DNA of 64,000 bases from Mesorhizobium sp. SARCC-RB16n (GCF_008520305.1 NZ_ML703268.1:1-64000), one strand, 5' to 3'; counted from the first letter of the stretch, positions 24,158-33,500 are shown. Numbers and translations are program-made. The notes: generated from the sequence alone by a model not told the origin.

Positions 24158-24919
24158 ATGGGCTTGCTTGCGGTCATCGACGCACCGGACTGGTACGAGA
24201 CGATCCGCATGTCGGACGGCATCACACTGATCCACGAGCCCTGGATCAAGCCGTTCTTCCGCTGCAATATGTGGCATGTACGCGGCCGCGACCGCGATCT
24301 CCTGTTCGACAGTGGTCTCGGCCATTTCAGTCTGCGCACGCAAGTGCCTCTGGTGAGCGAGCGCAAGCTGACCTGCGTTGCCAGCCACACGCATTTCGAC
24401 CACATCGGCTGCCACCATGAGTTCCCCGATCGCTGCGTGCATTCGGCCGAAGCGGCAATCCTAGCCGATCCTCGCAACGAATGGACCGCCGCCGGCACCT
24501 ATGCGACCGACGACATGTTCGATCGCCAGCCGAAAGGCTGGGAAACAGCGCGCTACCGCATCCAGCCAGCGCCGGCCGACCGTCTGCTCGCGCATGGCGA
24601 CATCATCGATCTCGGCGACCGCGCCTTCGAGGTCGTCCACACGCCAGGCCACTCGCCGGGCGGCATTGCGCTGTCCGAGAAGAAGACCGGCATCCTGCTG
24701 TCCGGCGACATCATCTATGACGGCCTGCTGATCGACGATGTCTACCACTCGGATATACCAGACTACATGGCGACGCTGCTCGCCATCCGCGATCTCGACG
24801 TCTCGGTCGTACATGGCGGCCATTTCCCGAGCTTCGGCAAGGTGCGCTACCGCCAGTTGATCGACGAGTATCTTGCAGGGAAGCGGCAGGCCGGCTGCCA
24901 TCTGCGGCAGAGCCCCTGA
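24158..24919 (+). CDS. MBL-fold metallo-hydrolase
   Basis: The 253-residue protein has the metallo-beta-lactamase zinc signature HTHFDHIG (His77, His79, Asp81, His82), a downstream metal His in VVHTPGHSPGG, the bridging Asp in LLSGDIIYDG and a final His in VVHGGHFPSF. The substrate is unknown; family members cleave esters, thioesters, lactones or phosphodiesters. It starts 2 bases after the ABC fragment stop, so it was part of that transport operon, and its native promoter was probably lost in the deletion. It converges on a TetR gene with a 7-base gap. Confidence 0.87.
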   Translation: MGLLAVIDAPDWYETIRMSDGITLIHEPWIKPFFRCNMWHVRGRDRDLLFDSGLGHFSLRTQVPLVSERKLTCVASHTHFDHIGCHHEFPDRCVHSAEAAILADPRNEWTAAGTYATDDMFDRQPKGWETARYRIQPAPADRLLAHGDIIDLGDRAFEVVHTPGHSPGGIALSEKKTGILLSGDIIYDGLLIDDVYHSDIPDYMATLLAIRDLDVSVVHGGHFPSFGKVRYRQLIDEYLAGKRQAGCHLRQSP

Positions 24920-24926
24920 GAAACGG

Positions 24927-25619
24927 CTAGCGCATCATTTCAAAGTGCCGTGGAAAGGCCTGGTGCAGCAGCAGCAGCATGGTCTTGCGCACGACGTCGG
25001 TGTCGCGGCCAGCCGGGTTGAGGTGATCCCAGTACCACGCTCCGTGAACGAGGTAATTCAGGCTCTCCGACAGCGTGTCTATGTCGACGCCGGCGTAACC
25101 GCCACCGCGCGAAATCTCGACCAGCAATTCGCGCGCTTCGGCGGTGTAGGCGAGATCGCTGGGCAGGCCGATTTCATTGTAGATCTGCATGCTCTTGCGG
25201 TCGCTGGAGAACGCAACGAAGACCGACACCCATTTCGGATGCTGCCTGGCGAAGTGCTGCGCACAGCCGACCGCGCCGAGCAGCCTTTCGACCGGCGACA
25301 GGCCGGGTGCCCGCACCAGGTTGAGCCAAAGCGCGTCATATTGATCGCTGAGATACTGCAGGACGGCCCGGAACAGGTTCTCCTTGCTGCGAAAATGGAA
25401 AACCACGAGGGCGTTGGACGAGCCGACATGCTCGGCGATGCGCTGCATGGTGACGCTCGCCAGCCCCTCCTCCCCGATGAGATCGATGGTGGCATCGATG
25501 ATGCGCTGCACGCTGGCTTCGCCGCGCTCCCGGCGCCGGTCCTTGGGCGCGGCCGACGCCCTGCCCTTGGCCTTCTCGGCCGCGCCTTTTGCCGTTGCCT
25601 TGCGTTGCACCATCTTCAT
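24927..25619 (-). CDS. TetR/AcrR-family transcriptional regulator
   Basis: The protein of about 230 residues has a basic Lys/Ala-rich N-terminus (AAEKAKGRAS), then a complete TetR helix-turn-helix (ASVQRIIDATIDLIGEEGLASVTMQRIAEHVG, then NALVVFHFRSKENLF) and a helical ligand domain. It is the last gene of an apparent binding-protein-amidase-TetR operon, only 21 bases after the amidase, so it likely controls its own operon. The start is uncertain among GTG 25634, ATG 25619 and ATG 25613; AGAG supports 25619. Confidence 0.86.
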   Translation of the reverse strand: MKMVQRKATAKGAAEKAKGRASAAPKDRRRERGEASVQRIIDATIDLIGEEGLASVTMQRIAEHVGSSNALVVFHFRSKENLFRAVLQYLSDQYDALWLNLVRAPGLSPVERLLGAVGCAQHFARQHPKWVSVFVAFSSDRKSMQIYNEIGLPSDLAYTAEARELLVEISRGGGYAGVDIDTLSESLNYLVHGAWYWDHLNPAGRDTDVVRKTMLLLLHQAFPRHFEMMR

Positions 25620-25640
25620 CCACTTCTCTTGCACCGCCTG

Positions 25641-27068
25641 TCAAAGCGATGGGCGCGTCCCGGCGTTTGTGTACCATTGCCCCTGCGCCGTTTCATAGGC
25701 CATCGCCGCCCGGAAGACATCGGCATCGCTATAGGTGCGGCCGACGATCTGGAAGCCCGTCGGCACGCCGCTCGCCGCCCGGCCCGAAGGCATGGAAAGC
25801 ACCGGACAGCGGCTCAGCATGTTGAACGGCGTCGTCATCACCCAGCCCAGCGACGGGTTCACCTCTTTGCCGTTGATCTCGACGGTTCCCGTGGTCTGGT
25901 CGAACTCCGCCGGCACCGCGGGAAGCGCGTTCGTCGGGCAGATCAGCACATCGTAGGTTTCCAGCAGCGGACCCAGCGTCTGATACATCTGTGCAGCCAC
26001 ATCCAATGTCGCGACGAAGTCGGCGGCCTTGGACTTTTGCCCATCTTCGGCAAACCGCTTGGCATAGCTGGTCATGTCGCTGCCGTGCTCGACAAGCAGT
26101 TGCGACAGCGAAGCGCCGAAAAGATGCTCCAGATAGGCCATTCCTGCCTTGAGCACCCCGTCATCCCAGCCAAGATCGACTTCCTCGACCGTCGCCCCGA
26201 GCGAGCGGAACACTTCGCAAGCGGCAAGCATGTTGCTGCGGACGTCGGCATCGACCTCGAAAGAGCCCAGGTCCATCGAGAACGCAATCTTCCAGCCCTT
26301 GATTGGCTTGTAGTCGAGCGGCAGGCGCAGCTTGGGGCGAAGCGTGGCGATGTCGAGCGGGCTCGGCCCCGCCATGACATTCTGCAGTAGGATCGCATCC
26401 CTGACGTTCCGCGCCAGCGGGCCGGTGTGGCAGTAGAAGTCGAGGTTGAAGGGCGGCTCGTCCGGGTTGCGCCCATAGGGCGGCTTGTAGCCGACTAGGC
26501 CGCAGGCTGAAGCCGGAATGCGGATCGATCCGGCAATGTCGGAGCCGGTGGCGATCGACGATGTGCCCGACGCCAGCGTTGCCGCCGAACCTCCCGACGA
26601 GCCACCCGGCGTGAAGTCGCGGTTCCAGGGGTTGCGCGTTACGCCCCATCGTTTCGACCAGGTATAACCGGCGCAGCTGAACTCGGGCGTCGCCGTGCGC
26701 GCATGGACGATGCCACCGGCCTTGATGATGCGCTCGTTCATCGTCGAGGTGTGGCCGCTTATGGCATCCCTGGACAGCAGCGAGCCATGCGACGTCGGCT
26801 TGCCCTTGATGTAGCTCTCGTCCTTGATGCCGATCGGCAGGCCTTCGAGCGCGCCGGTTCTGGCACCCTTGGCGTATCTCGCCTCCGCCTTCGCGGCCAG
26901 CTTCATCGCCTCCTCGAAATGCGTGAAGGTGAAGCAGTTGATCGCCGACTTCGTGGCCTCGGCGCGGCTGATGGTGGCCCGCATCAGTTCGACGGGCGAG
27001 AGTTTCTTCGCCTTGAACAGCCGCAGCGCCTCGCTTGCCGGCATGTAGCAAAGGTCGAGATCGGACAT
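25641..27068 (-). CDS. Amidase (amidase-signature family)
   Basis: The 475-residue enzyme has the amidase-signature catalytic triad: Lys82 in GLPIGIKDES, the cis-Ser in PGGSSGGSAA (about Ser157) and the nucleophile in GSDIAGSIRIPAS (about Ser181). It hydrolyses a carboxamide; the natural substrate may be the ligand of the neighbouring transporter or a derivative. GGGAG precedes the ATG at 27068; the much longer open frame upstream overlaps the binding-protein gene out of phase and is a shadow. It lies 98 bases after the binding-protein gene on the same strand. Confidence 0.9.
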   Translation of the reverse strand: MSDLDLCYMPASEALRLFKAKKLSPVELMRATISRAEATKSAINCFTFTHFEEAMKLAAKAEARYAKGARTGALEGLPIGIKDESYIKGKPTSHGSLLSRDAISGHTSTMNERIIKAGGIVHARTATPEFSCAGYTWSKRWGVTRNPWNRDFTPGGSSGGSAATLASGTSSIATGSDIAGSIRIPASACGLVGYKPPYGRNPDEPPFNLDFYCHTGPLARNVRDAILLQNVMAGPSPLDIATLRPKLRLPLDYKPIKGWKIAFSMDLGSFEVDADVRSNMLAACEVFRSLGATVEEVDLGWDDGVLKAGMAYLEHLFGASLSQLLVEHGSDMTSYAKRFAEDGQKSKAADFVATLDVAAQMYQTLGPLLETYDVLICPTNALPAVPAEFDQTTGTVEINGKEVNPSLGWVMTTPFNMLSRCPVLSMPSGRAASGVPTGFQIVGRTYSDADVFRAAMAYETAQGQWYTNAGTRPSL

Positions 27069-27166
27069 CGAAAATCTCCCGCGATCACGTGACCGCACTA
27101 GGCATGAAGGGGTGACCGGACCGCGCATCGCGGCCCGGTGGCTTTTTTTGGGTTCGGCTGGTGGCG

Positions 27167-28201
27167 CTACTTCTGGAGGTCGGTCCAGATCTTCGTGTAA
27201 AGCGCCTGCACATCCGGTGGGCAGGCCGGCATGAACTGGCCCTTGGCGGCGAATTCGGCCGGAATATTCACCTCGGGTGCGTTCTTCATATCCTCGGGCA
27301 TAAAGGCTTCCGAGCCCTTGATCCCGTTCGAATAGCGGGCGAAAGCCGAAATCATCGCGGCGTTTTTCGGGTCCATGATGAAGTTCTGGAAGAGCTTGGC
27401 ATTGTCGACATTCTTGGCATCCTTGAGGACGGCGACATTGTCCATCCAGATCGGAAAACCTTCCTTCGGATAGCCGTAGACGATCTTGTCGTTCTGCAGC
27501 CGCTCGCGCAGCGATATGCCATTCCAGTCGACGCCGGCGGCGATGTCGCCCCTGCCCAGGCCGTCGACAGCCGCGTAGTCGAGTGAGAGCCATTTCGCCT
27601 TTGCCTCGACCAGCTTGTCATGCACCTTCTTCAGCACCTGCATGTCGTTGGTGCAGTATTTTCCGCCTTCATAAGCGATTGCGAGGAACATGATGTCCCC
27701 CATTTCGGGGACGACATTGATCTTGCCGACAAGCTCGGGCGGTGGGTCGAGGAACAGCGCAGACGTGTTCGGGTCGCCTGAATAAACTGACTTGTTCACC
27801 GAAATGCCTGTCGTGCCCCACTGCCAGGGAACGGTGTATTTGCGGCCCGGATCGAAGGGAACGTCGACCCATCGCGGATCGACATTCTTGAAATTCTCCA
27901 TCGTGTTGGGATCGGTTTCCAGCAGCAGGCCTTCGCTGATCCAGATCGGCACGACGCTGGCGGAAGGCACGACGATGTCATAGCCGGAAGCGCCCTGGCG
28001 GACCTTGGCTAACGCGGTGTCATTGGAGTCGTAGTCGGTCACGGTGACCTTGATCTTGTAGGTCTCCTCGAACTTCTTGATCAGGTCCGGACTGGTATAA
28101 TTGCCCCAGGTGTAGATGTTGAGTTCGCCGTCGGCGCGGGCGACGCCTGTTGCGGCGAACAGCGACAGCCCGACGGCCGCAGCGGTCAGTTTCCAGTTCA
28201 T
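27167..28201 (-). CDS. Periplasmic substrate-binding protein, spermidine/putrescine type (PotD/PotF-like)
   Basis: The 344-residue protein has a signal peptide cleaved near GVARA-DGE and the PotD-type start of the mature chain, [20 protein letters not shown]. The family landmarks [16 protein letters not shown] and [14 protein letters not shown] follow. It delivers a polyamine-like cation or a related amide to an ABC importer, but no permease gene is in the window and the only ATPase gene nearby is truncated, so this importer is probably incomplete unless partners are elsewhere. GGGAG lies before the ATG at 28201; a longer reading to 28363 lacks one. Confidence 0.9.
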   Translation of the reverse strand: MNWKLTAAAVGLSLFAATGVARADGELNIYTWGNYTSPDLIKKFEETYKIKVTVTDYDSNDTALAKVRQGASGYDIVVPSASVVPIWISEGLLLETDPNTMENFKNVDPRWVDVPFDPGRKYTVPWQWGTTGISVNKSVYSGDPNTSALFLDPPPELVGKINVVPEMGDIMFLAIAYEGGKYCTNDMQVLKKVHDKLVEAKAKWLSLDYAAVDGLGRGDIAAGVDWNGISLRERLQNDKIVYGYPKEGFPIWMDNVAVLKDAKNVDNAKLFQNFIMDPKNAAMISAFARYSNGIKGSEAFMPEDMKNAPEVNIPAEFAAKGQFMPACPPDVQALYTKIWTDLQK

Positions 28202-28389
28202 GCGAGTTGCTCCCATTGTTGGGACCCGCAGCGTCGCCGCCTCAGGTCCATTCCTGCCGATGAAAAGAACCGGGTGACGCCGTTCGCCCAAACAACGGGC
28301 CGAATGGCTGTCAGGATATTCCCCTCTTCGCAGCCATTCACCCGGCACATGCCGGCTGGCCAACTCATTATCGGCGAAGCTAGATTATA

Positions 28390-28403
28390 ACTAAACGTAC
28401 AGT
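28390..28403. promoter_or_regulatory. Candidate TetR operator upstream of the binding-protein operon
   Basis: ACTAAACGTACAGT is imperfectly palindromic (10 of 14 positions symmetric around ACGT) and sits beside TATAAT and TTGACT on the minus strand, about 190 bases before the start at 28201. A TetR gene ends the operon, so autoregulation through this site is plausible. The rest of 28202-28573 shows no gene. Confidence 0.4.
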
Positions 28404-28573
28404 CAATATCTTTTTTGAAAACGAAACCTGCCGCAGCATAACGCCGCGATGCCGCCGATGCGCGGGTTGATCTCGCTGACGGCAGCATGAAGCAGACGAT
28501 CTCTGCCGTGAGGGCGACAGCGACTTCGTCCGCTTCGACCTCTCGCTACAATGAACGGGCCGGAGCCCGTGCG

Positions 28574-29500
28574 TCACTCGGAGATGGGTGCCGGAAGCGA
28601 GATTGTATATCGTGGTGGCGCCGATCCCCTTCGGCGTCTCCTCCATTGCCTCAGCCGCTCCCTCCAGCCGACTGGAGGCTTCTCGTAAATGGGGGGAGCC
28701 AGGCCGGCAATCTCATAATAACCTTCGAGAATGTTGGTGCGCAGCAGCTGACGTTCCTGTGTATAGAAGCTGAAATGCGCGACGACCAGGTCACCAAAAA
28801 TCTTGCCTGGCCTATCCAGCTTTGCCGGCAACGTTGCCGACAACCACTCTTCCTCATCGCCAGACGGCGGATGGAAGGCGTCCCCCAGACTGACAATGTC
28901 CGATCCGAAAAACCCGATTGCATTGATCGAAAAACGCGACAGCCTGATCTCGCGGTCCGGCACGCGGAAGTCACCAAGCCGATTGGTCCGGACGGCTTCG
29001 ACAAAGACCGGATGAAGCGCCTGTGGAAAGCTGGCGTGGGCCCAAGAGAATTCGCACGACGCCTGGCAGGTGAGCGGGCCGTCTATTCTGACCCCGGAAA
29101 GCTGCTTGATCATTGAATTGCAGATCGCATTGTTGATGATCAAAGGCGCGTACCAGATGGCCGATCCCCTTTCGGCCATGACCCTTGTCATGAACCGCCC
29201 GAAGAATCCGTCCTCAACAAAAACGACATCGTCATCAAGACGCAGGTAGAAAGCCTCGGCATCATCGCAGAAACGATAGAAATCACCGATGACATTGAAG
29301 GTGCCATTGGCATGCGGAAGTTTTTTGATCCGGCAACGTGGATCGGAAGCGGCCAATCGCTGCAGGTAGGCGCGGTCCGCTTCGTTGCGACAATTATCCC
29401 ACAGGTGCCACTCGTGCACATCAGGGCTCTTCAGAACATGGTGGGCAAGCAGGCGAAGATATTTCTCGCGGCCAGCCGGGGTCACAACGATCAGCTTCAT
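28574..29500 (-). CDS. Glycosyltransferase-like protein
   Basis: The 308-residue soluble protein starts MKLIVVTPAGREKYL and has an acidic metal-binding motif in FYLRLDDDVVFVEDGFF (about residue 85), the position and form of the DxD motif of GT-A glycosyltransferases. Further landmarks are WYAPLIINNAICNS and a C-terminal basic tail (RQWRRRRRGS) that may contact the membrane. Donor and acceptor are unknown. AGGAAT precedes the ATG. Next to the DUF707 and glf genes it forms a surface-polysaccharide patch. Family identity is inferred from the motif and context only. Confidence 0.65.
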   Translation of the reverse strand: MKLIVVTPAGREKYLRLLAHHVLKSPDVHEWHLWDNCRNEADRAYLQRLAASDPRCRIKKLPHANGTFNVIGDFYRFCDDAEAFYLRLDDDVVFVEDGFFGRFMTRVMAERGSAIWYAPLIINNAICNSMIKQLSGVRIDGPLTCQASCEFSWAHASFPQALHPVFVEAVRTNRLGDFRVPDREIRLSRFSINAIGFFGSDIVSLGDAFHPPSGDEEEWLSATLPAKLDRPGKIFGDLVVAHFSFYTQERQLLRTNILEGYYEIAGLAPPIYEKPPVGWRERLRQWRRRRRGSAPPRYTISLPAPISE

Positions 29501-29772
29501 AGAATTCCTGGTTCCTATAAGATCAGAGTCCGGTACATAAGCGAATCTTGATTATCAGAAGGCTCGTACGGGCAATAGCCGTCCACATGCCGGGCTCCTG
29601 CCGATCGGAATCGCCATGACGTTTGAATACACCCGTTATGCCGACAAGACATCGTGCTTATCCAACTCCAGGAGATCTTCCCTCTGCCATGCCCTTCGCA
29701 TTCAACTTGCTTTCGTGTAGGGCTCGCCCGGGCCTTGGATCAAGGGCATGAAAATGTCGGAAACAGAAAACT

Positions 29773-30657
29773 TTGACGAGCACCAACAACCGCGATCTCG
29801 TGATAGTCAGGGCAGGCGACAACTCTCTGCATCGTGGATGGGGGGCGAACGATCCCAATTGTGAATTCGATTTGATCGTCAGTTACTTCGGAAGCGACCC
29901 GTCGGCGTTCCGGCTGCCGCATGAAAACCGGGTCGACTACAAGGGCGGCAAATGGGATGGCATCCATGCTCTGTTGAGCCAACAGCCTGAACTCCTTGAT
30001 CGCTACCAGTATGTCTGGCTTCCGGACGATGATCTGGAAGCAGACCGGGCGACTATCGAGGCGATGTTTGCCAACATGCGCCGGCTCGACCTCCATATCG
30101 GCCAACCTTCACTGACGCTGGACAGCTATTATTCCCACCTCCCATTCCTCCGCTGCAAGAGTTTCGAGTTTCGCCTGGTGGACACGATCGAGATCATGGC
30201 TCCGTGCCTGAGAGCCGACGTCGCCGCCAAGATGCTGCCTCTGTTCAAACACTCCATGAGCGGTTTTGGTCTGGACTTTTTGTGGACCAGACTTGCCGAA
30301 GAAAACCATGGAACATCGGCCGTATTCGACGCCTTGCCTGTCCGTCACACGCGGCCAGTGGGGGCTCACCTGAAAACAGCGATGCTCGAGTCAGGCAGAA
30401 CGCCTGACAAGGAATATCGCCAATTGGCGTCGCAATATGGATTTGGCGAGCTCTTTCCATTGTCCTATGAGGCCGTCGATCGCAAAGGCAGGCGCTGGCG
30501 ATCGAAACCCATGATCGGCCTGCGTATGGTGGCCGACTATCTCTTGGACAGGAAAGCCTTTCGCCAGGCGAATCGATTGATGGAATTGTTATGGCGCCTT
30601 CTGCGCAGGCAATATTCCAAGTCGGTCGACCTGTCCCAAATAATTCTCAAGCCCTAA
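29773..30657 (+). CDS. DUF707-family protein, probable polysaccharide-related glycosyltransferase
   Basis: The 294-residue protein shows the DUF707 pattern: NRDLVIVRAGDNSLHRGW at the N-terminus, FDLIVSYFGSD, GGKWDGIHALL, the acidic YVWLPDDDLEAD motif (about residue 80) and a SGFGLDFLW box. DUF707 proteins resemble GT-A glycosyltransferases and occur in polysaccharide clusters, but their activity is not established. The start is a TTG at 29773 with no strong ribosome site; no better in-frame start exists upstream. glf follows 16 bases after the stop, so they are likely cotranscribed. The 270 bases before it show no gene. Confidence 0.72.
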   Translation: MTSTNNRDLVIVRAGDNSLHRGWGANDPNCEFDLIVSYFGSDPSAFRLPHENRVDYKGGKWDGIHALLSQQPELLDRYQYVWLPDDDLEADRATIEAMFANMRRLDLHIGQPSLTLDSYYSHLPFLRCKSFEFRLVDTIEIMAPCLRADVAAKMLPLFKHSMSGFGLDFLWTRLAEENHGTSAVFDALPVRHTRPVGAHLKTAMLESGRTPDKEYRQLASQYGFGELFPLSYEAVDRKGRRWRSKPMIGLRMVADYLLDRKAFRQANRLMELLWRLLRRQYSKSVDLSQIILKP

Positions 30658-30673
30658 GGACTAGGATACGCGA

Positions 30674-31858
30674 ATGGACAGGAACCTGTTGGCCAAGGCC
30701 GACATCCTCATCGTCGGCGCGGGCTTTTACGGTGCGACGCTTGCCGAGCGCATCGCCACGCAGCTTGGGCGACGCGTGCTGGTGATCGACCGGCGCCGGC
30801 ACATCGGCGGCAACGCCTACACCGAACAAGATCCGGTCACCGGGGTCGAGGTCCATCGCTACGGGCCGCATCTGTTCCATACATCCAACGAGGAGGTCTG
30901 GAATTATCTGCGGGCCTTCACCGGTTTCACGACCTATCGCCATCGTGCTTTTTCGACTTATCGCGACAAGGTCTATCCGCTGCCGATCAACCTTGCTACG
31001 ATCTGCCAGTTCTTCGGCAAGCGGCTGAGCCCTGACGAGGCGCGCGGCATGATCGCCGAGCAGGCGGCGGAACTGGGCGACCGCCAACCGGCCAATCTCG
31101 AGGAGAAGGCGATCTCCCTCGTCGGCCGCCACCTCTACGAGGCCTTCATCAAGGGCTACACCGCCAAGCAATGGCAGACGGACCCGCGCGAACTGCCGGC
31201 GCAGATCATCGCGCGCCTGCCCGTCCGCTACACGTTCGAGGACGGCTACTTCAACGACCGCTTCCAGGGCCAGCCAGCGGATGGCTATACGGCGATCTTC
31301 GAAAAGATGCTCGCGCATGAGCTCATCGAAACACGGCTTGGCGTCGACTTCTTCGATATCAAGTCCCTACTGCGCAAGGACCTGCCGGTCGTCTACACCG
31401 GCCCGATCGACCGCTATTTCGACTATAGCGAGGGCGAACTCGGCTGGCGAACCATCGATATCGATCTGGAGGTCATGGACACGCCGGACCATCAGGGCAC
31501 GGCGATCATGAACTACGCGGACGAAGCCGTGCCTTATACCCGCGTGGTCGAATTCCGGCATTTCAATCCGCAACGACAGCACCGGAGCGACAAAACGCTC
31601 ATCGGCCGCGAATATTCCCGTTTTGCCGGCCGCGCCGACGAGCCTTATTATCCGATCGACACGCGCAAGGATCAGGCGGTCTATCGCCGCTATCTCGACC
31701 GGGCGAGTGCGGAGAAAAACCTGCATCTCGGGGGGCGGTTGGGGACCTACCGCTACCTCGACATGCACCAGGCGATCGGCGCCGCCCTAAAGGTCTTCGA
31801 AACCGTGATCGAGCCCTATTTCGCCGGTCGGCTCGATTCTGTTTCGCGGTCGCCATGA
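30674..31858 (+). CDS. glf: UDP-galactopyranose mutase
   Basis: The 394-residue flavoenzyme has the N-terminal FAD motif ILIVGAGFYGATLAERIA and the family-specific RRHIGGNAYTE, GPHLFHTSNEEVW and KGYTAKQWQTDP. The late GGRLGTYRYLDMHQAIGAAL segment is the second FAD-binding motif. It converts UDP-galactopyranose to UDP-galactofuranose for cell-surface glycans. AAGGAC and AGGAT precede the ATG. The upstream DUF707 gene may add or transfer sugars in the same product. The gene ends just before the remnant of an epimerase gene on the other strand. Confidence 0.94.
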   Translation: MDRNLLAKADILIVGAGFYGATLAERIATQLGRRVLVIDRRRHIGGNAYTEQDPVTGVEVHRYGPHLFHTSNEEVWNYLRAFTGFTTYRHRAFSTYRDKVYPLPINLATICQFFGKRLSPDEARGMIAEQAAELGDRQPANLEEKAISLVGRHLYEAFIKGYTAKQWQTDPRELPAQIIARLPVRYTFEDGYFNDRFQGQPADGYTAIFEKMLAHELIETRLGVDFFDIKSLLRKDLPVVYTGPIDRYFDYSEGELGWRTIDIDLEVMDTPDHQGTAIMNYADEAVPYTRVVEFRHFNPQRQHRSDKTLIGREYSRFAGRADEPYYPIDTRKDQAVYRRYLDRASAEKNLHLGGRLGTYRYLDMHQAIGAALKVFETVIEPYFAGRLDSVSRSP

Positions 31859-31891
31859 CGGACCGGATCTGAAGCCGCAAATCTCTGCTTC

Positions 31892-32270
31892 TCAGGCCGT
31901 CGCCGCCAATTTGCCGCCGTCGGCGATCTGTTGCCTGAACCATTCGAAAGTGCGCCGAATCCCTTCCTGGTAGCCGGTCGTGGCTTCCCACCCGGGGAGA
32001 ACCTACCTTGCCAGGGTCAGGTCCGGGCACCGATTCGTCGGATCTTGCGGGACGGGCGCATGGTGTTCGATACGGTTGCCGGGAACAAGCGAGCAGACGA
32101 ATTTTGCGGTGTCGAGAACCGAGATTTCGTGTTGTTGCCGATGTTCAGGGGACCGCGGTGCGAGATGCTGTCGCGCCAGAAGAAGCGCTCCAACCCATCC
32201 ACAATATCGTCGACATAACCTCAACTGCGGTCGGAACCCTCGAAGCCGCCGATATAAGCCCATTGGCATC
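31892..32270 (-). pseudogene. NAD-dependent sugar epimerase/dehydratase, C-terminal remnant with frameshifts
   Basis: Three reading frames on the minus strand each contain successive pieces of the C-terminal third of an extended-SDR sugar enzyme: GYVDDIVDGLERFF, then GPLNIGN, then EISVLDTAKFVCSLV and QDPTNRCPDLTLAR, then GWEATTGYQEGIRRTFEWF up to a TGA at 31892. The order and motifs match UDP-glucuronate decarboxylase or dTDP-glucose dehydratase-like proteins. At least two frameshifts make it non-functional. Its N-terminal counterpart lies at 32976-33268; the middle of the gene is missing and a methyltransferase gene sits there instead. Confidence 0.72.
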
Positions 32271-32321
32271 AACGAAATATTTTGTCATAGGGGTCACTTT
32301 TTGTTGGGGAGAGATATACTG

Positions 32322-32951
32322 GTGTTTTCTTTTTCAGATAGTTTTTTTGAAATGTGGCTGCGTTGGCATACGTATCGGAAGTTCAAGCCAAATAACCGCC
32401 ACTCGTATAAAAGAGCGTCGTTCAAACTAAGAAAATTCATGCGACGCCTACCACCCAATTCGCTTATTATTGACGCTGGCGCCAACGTCGGCGATGTCAC
32501 CGCATATTTTGTAGATCAGGGAATGCGGGTGATTGCATTTGAGCCAGACCCTACTGCGCTGGCGATCCTTCGAGAGCGGTTTTCCGGCAACGATATGGTG
32601 ACGATTGAAAACAAAGCAGTCGGCGCCAAGGCTGGTCTGGCACCTTTCTTTCAAACTGCGGCGGTCAGCAAAGGGAACATCCATCAAACGACATGGTCAT
32701 CGCTTGATCGGCGCGATGTGCATGGCGAACCTGTGGGGAACGTCGAGATAGTCGACCTCGTGGCCTACATCAATGCACTGCCGCAGAAGGTTTCCGTCCT
32801 CAAACTCGATATCGAAGGGACCGAGGCCGAGGTGCTGGAGGCAATTCTTGATGCTGAGGCCGAAAAAGAGATCGGCCTTATAGTTGCCGAAACGCACGAG
32901 CGGTTTTCGCCCGAATTGGCGATGAGGATCGGATTGCTGTCAGCTGTATAG
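32322..32951 (+). CDS. FkbM-family methyltransferase, possibly C-terminally truncated
   Basis: The 209-residue protein from GTG 32322 contains the SAM-binding motif IIDAGANVGDVTAYF (about residue 47), the acidic motif IAFEPDPTALAILRE and the FkbM hallmark VLKLDIEGTEAEVLEAI. FkbM enzymes O-methylate sugars or other small molecules and often modify surface polysaccharides. GGGGAGAG lies 8 bases before the GTG; an ATG at 32352 is the alternative. The chain stops at AMRIGLLSAV, where relatives usually continue 20-40 residues, so the end may be lost. Base composition of the first 200 bases is clearly lower in GC than the neighbours, suggesting a foreign origin. Confidence 0.72.
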   Translation: MFSFSDSFFEMWLRWHTYRKFKPNNRHSYKRASFKLRKFMRRLPPNSLIIDAGANVGDVTAYFVDQGMRVIAFEPDPTALAILRERFSGNDMVTIENKAVGAKAGLAPFFQTAAVSKGNIHQTTWSSLDRRDVHGEPVGNVEIVDLVAYINALPQKVSVLKLDIEGTEAEVLEAILDAEAEKEIGLIVAETHERFSPELAMRIGLLSAV

Positions 32952-32975
32952 GCAACGTCGAACTCGGTTGGCATT

Positions 32976-33268
32976 AGGCAACGCGTGCTTCACACCCAAG
33001 CCCAACGGTCTCTGGCGGGTTAGGCTCGGCGTCCTCCCAGACGCCAGATGGATGATCTCATCGAAATGCCCGCTCGCCGCGAAGCTTTCGGCATCGCCAA
33101 TCCGCAGGCTGAAGCGTGGGTCCGAGACATGGGCTATGTTGTCGCGCAATCCGGTCCACAGATTGTCGACGACGACAAGCGTTTCCAGATCGTCGCGCCG
33201 CAGCAGGCGATCTATGAGATGCGAGCCGATGAAGCCGCAGCCCCGGAAACCAATACGCTACGCAGCAT
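32976..33268 (-). pseudogene. NAD-dependent sugar epimerase/dehydratase, N-terminal remnant with frameshifts
   Basis: An ATG at 33268 opens MLRSVLVSG. After loss of one G the frame continues as GCGFIGSHLIDRLLRR (the Rossmann GxxGxxG motif), LVVVDNLWTGLRDNIAHV, DPRFSLRIGDAESF and FDEIIHLAS, then breaks again and fades by about 32976. This is the first quarter of the same type of enzyme whose last third lies at 31892-32270. The stretch 33269-33500 beyond it shows nothing I can support. Confidence 0.7.
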
Positions 33269-33500
33269 GCTCCACCACTGCAGAACTCGGCCGGTCACCG
33301 CGGCGCATGGCTCGATTCCCAGAGACGAGGGGAACGGAATCCAATGTCAGATCCGAAGCCCTTCTATCAGTGCTGTTGTCGATGCCACAATTGCAACCGT
33401 AAAACTTGTCTTGCGCCAGCCGGTGATCGGTCACCTCGGGATCACGTCTGGCGCCTGCCAAGTTCGGCGATATTGGTCCGGTCAGCGTGTTTTGGGCGGC

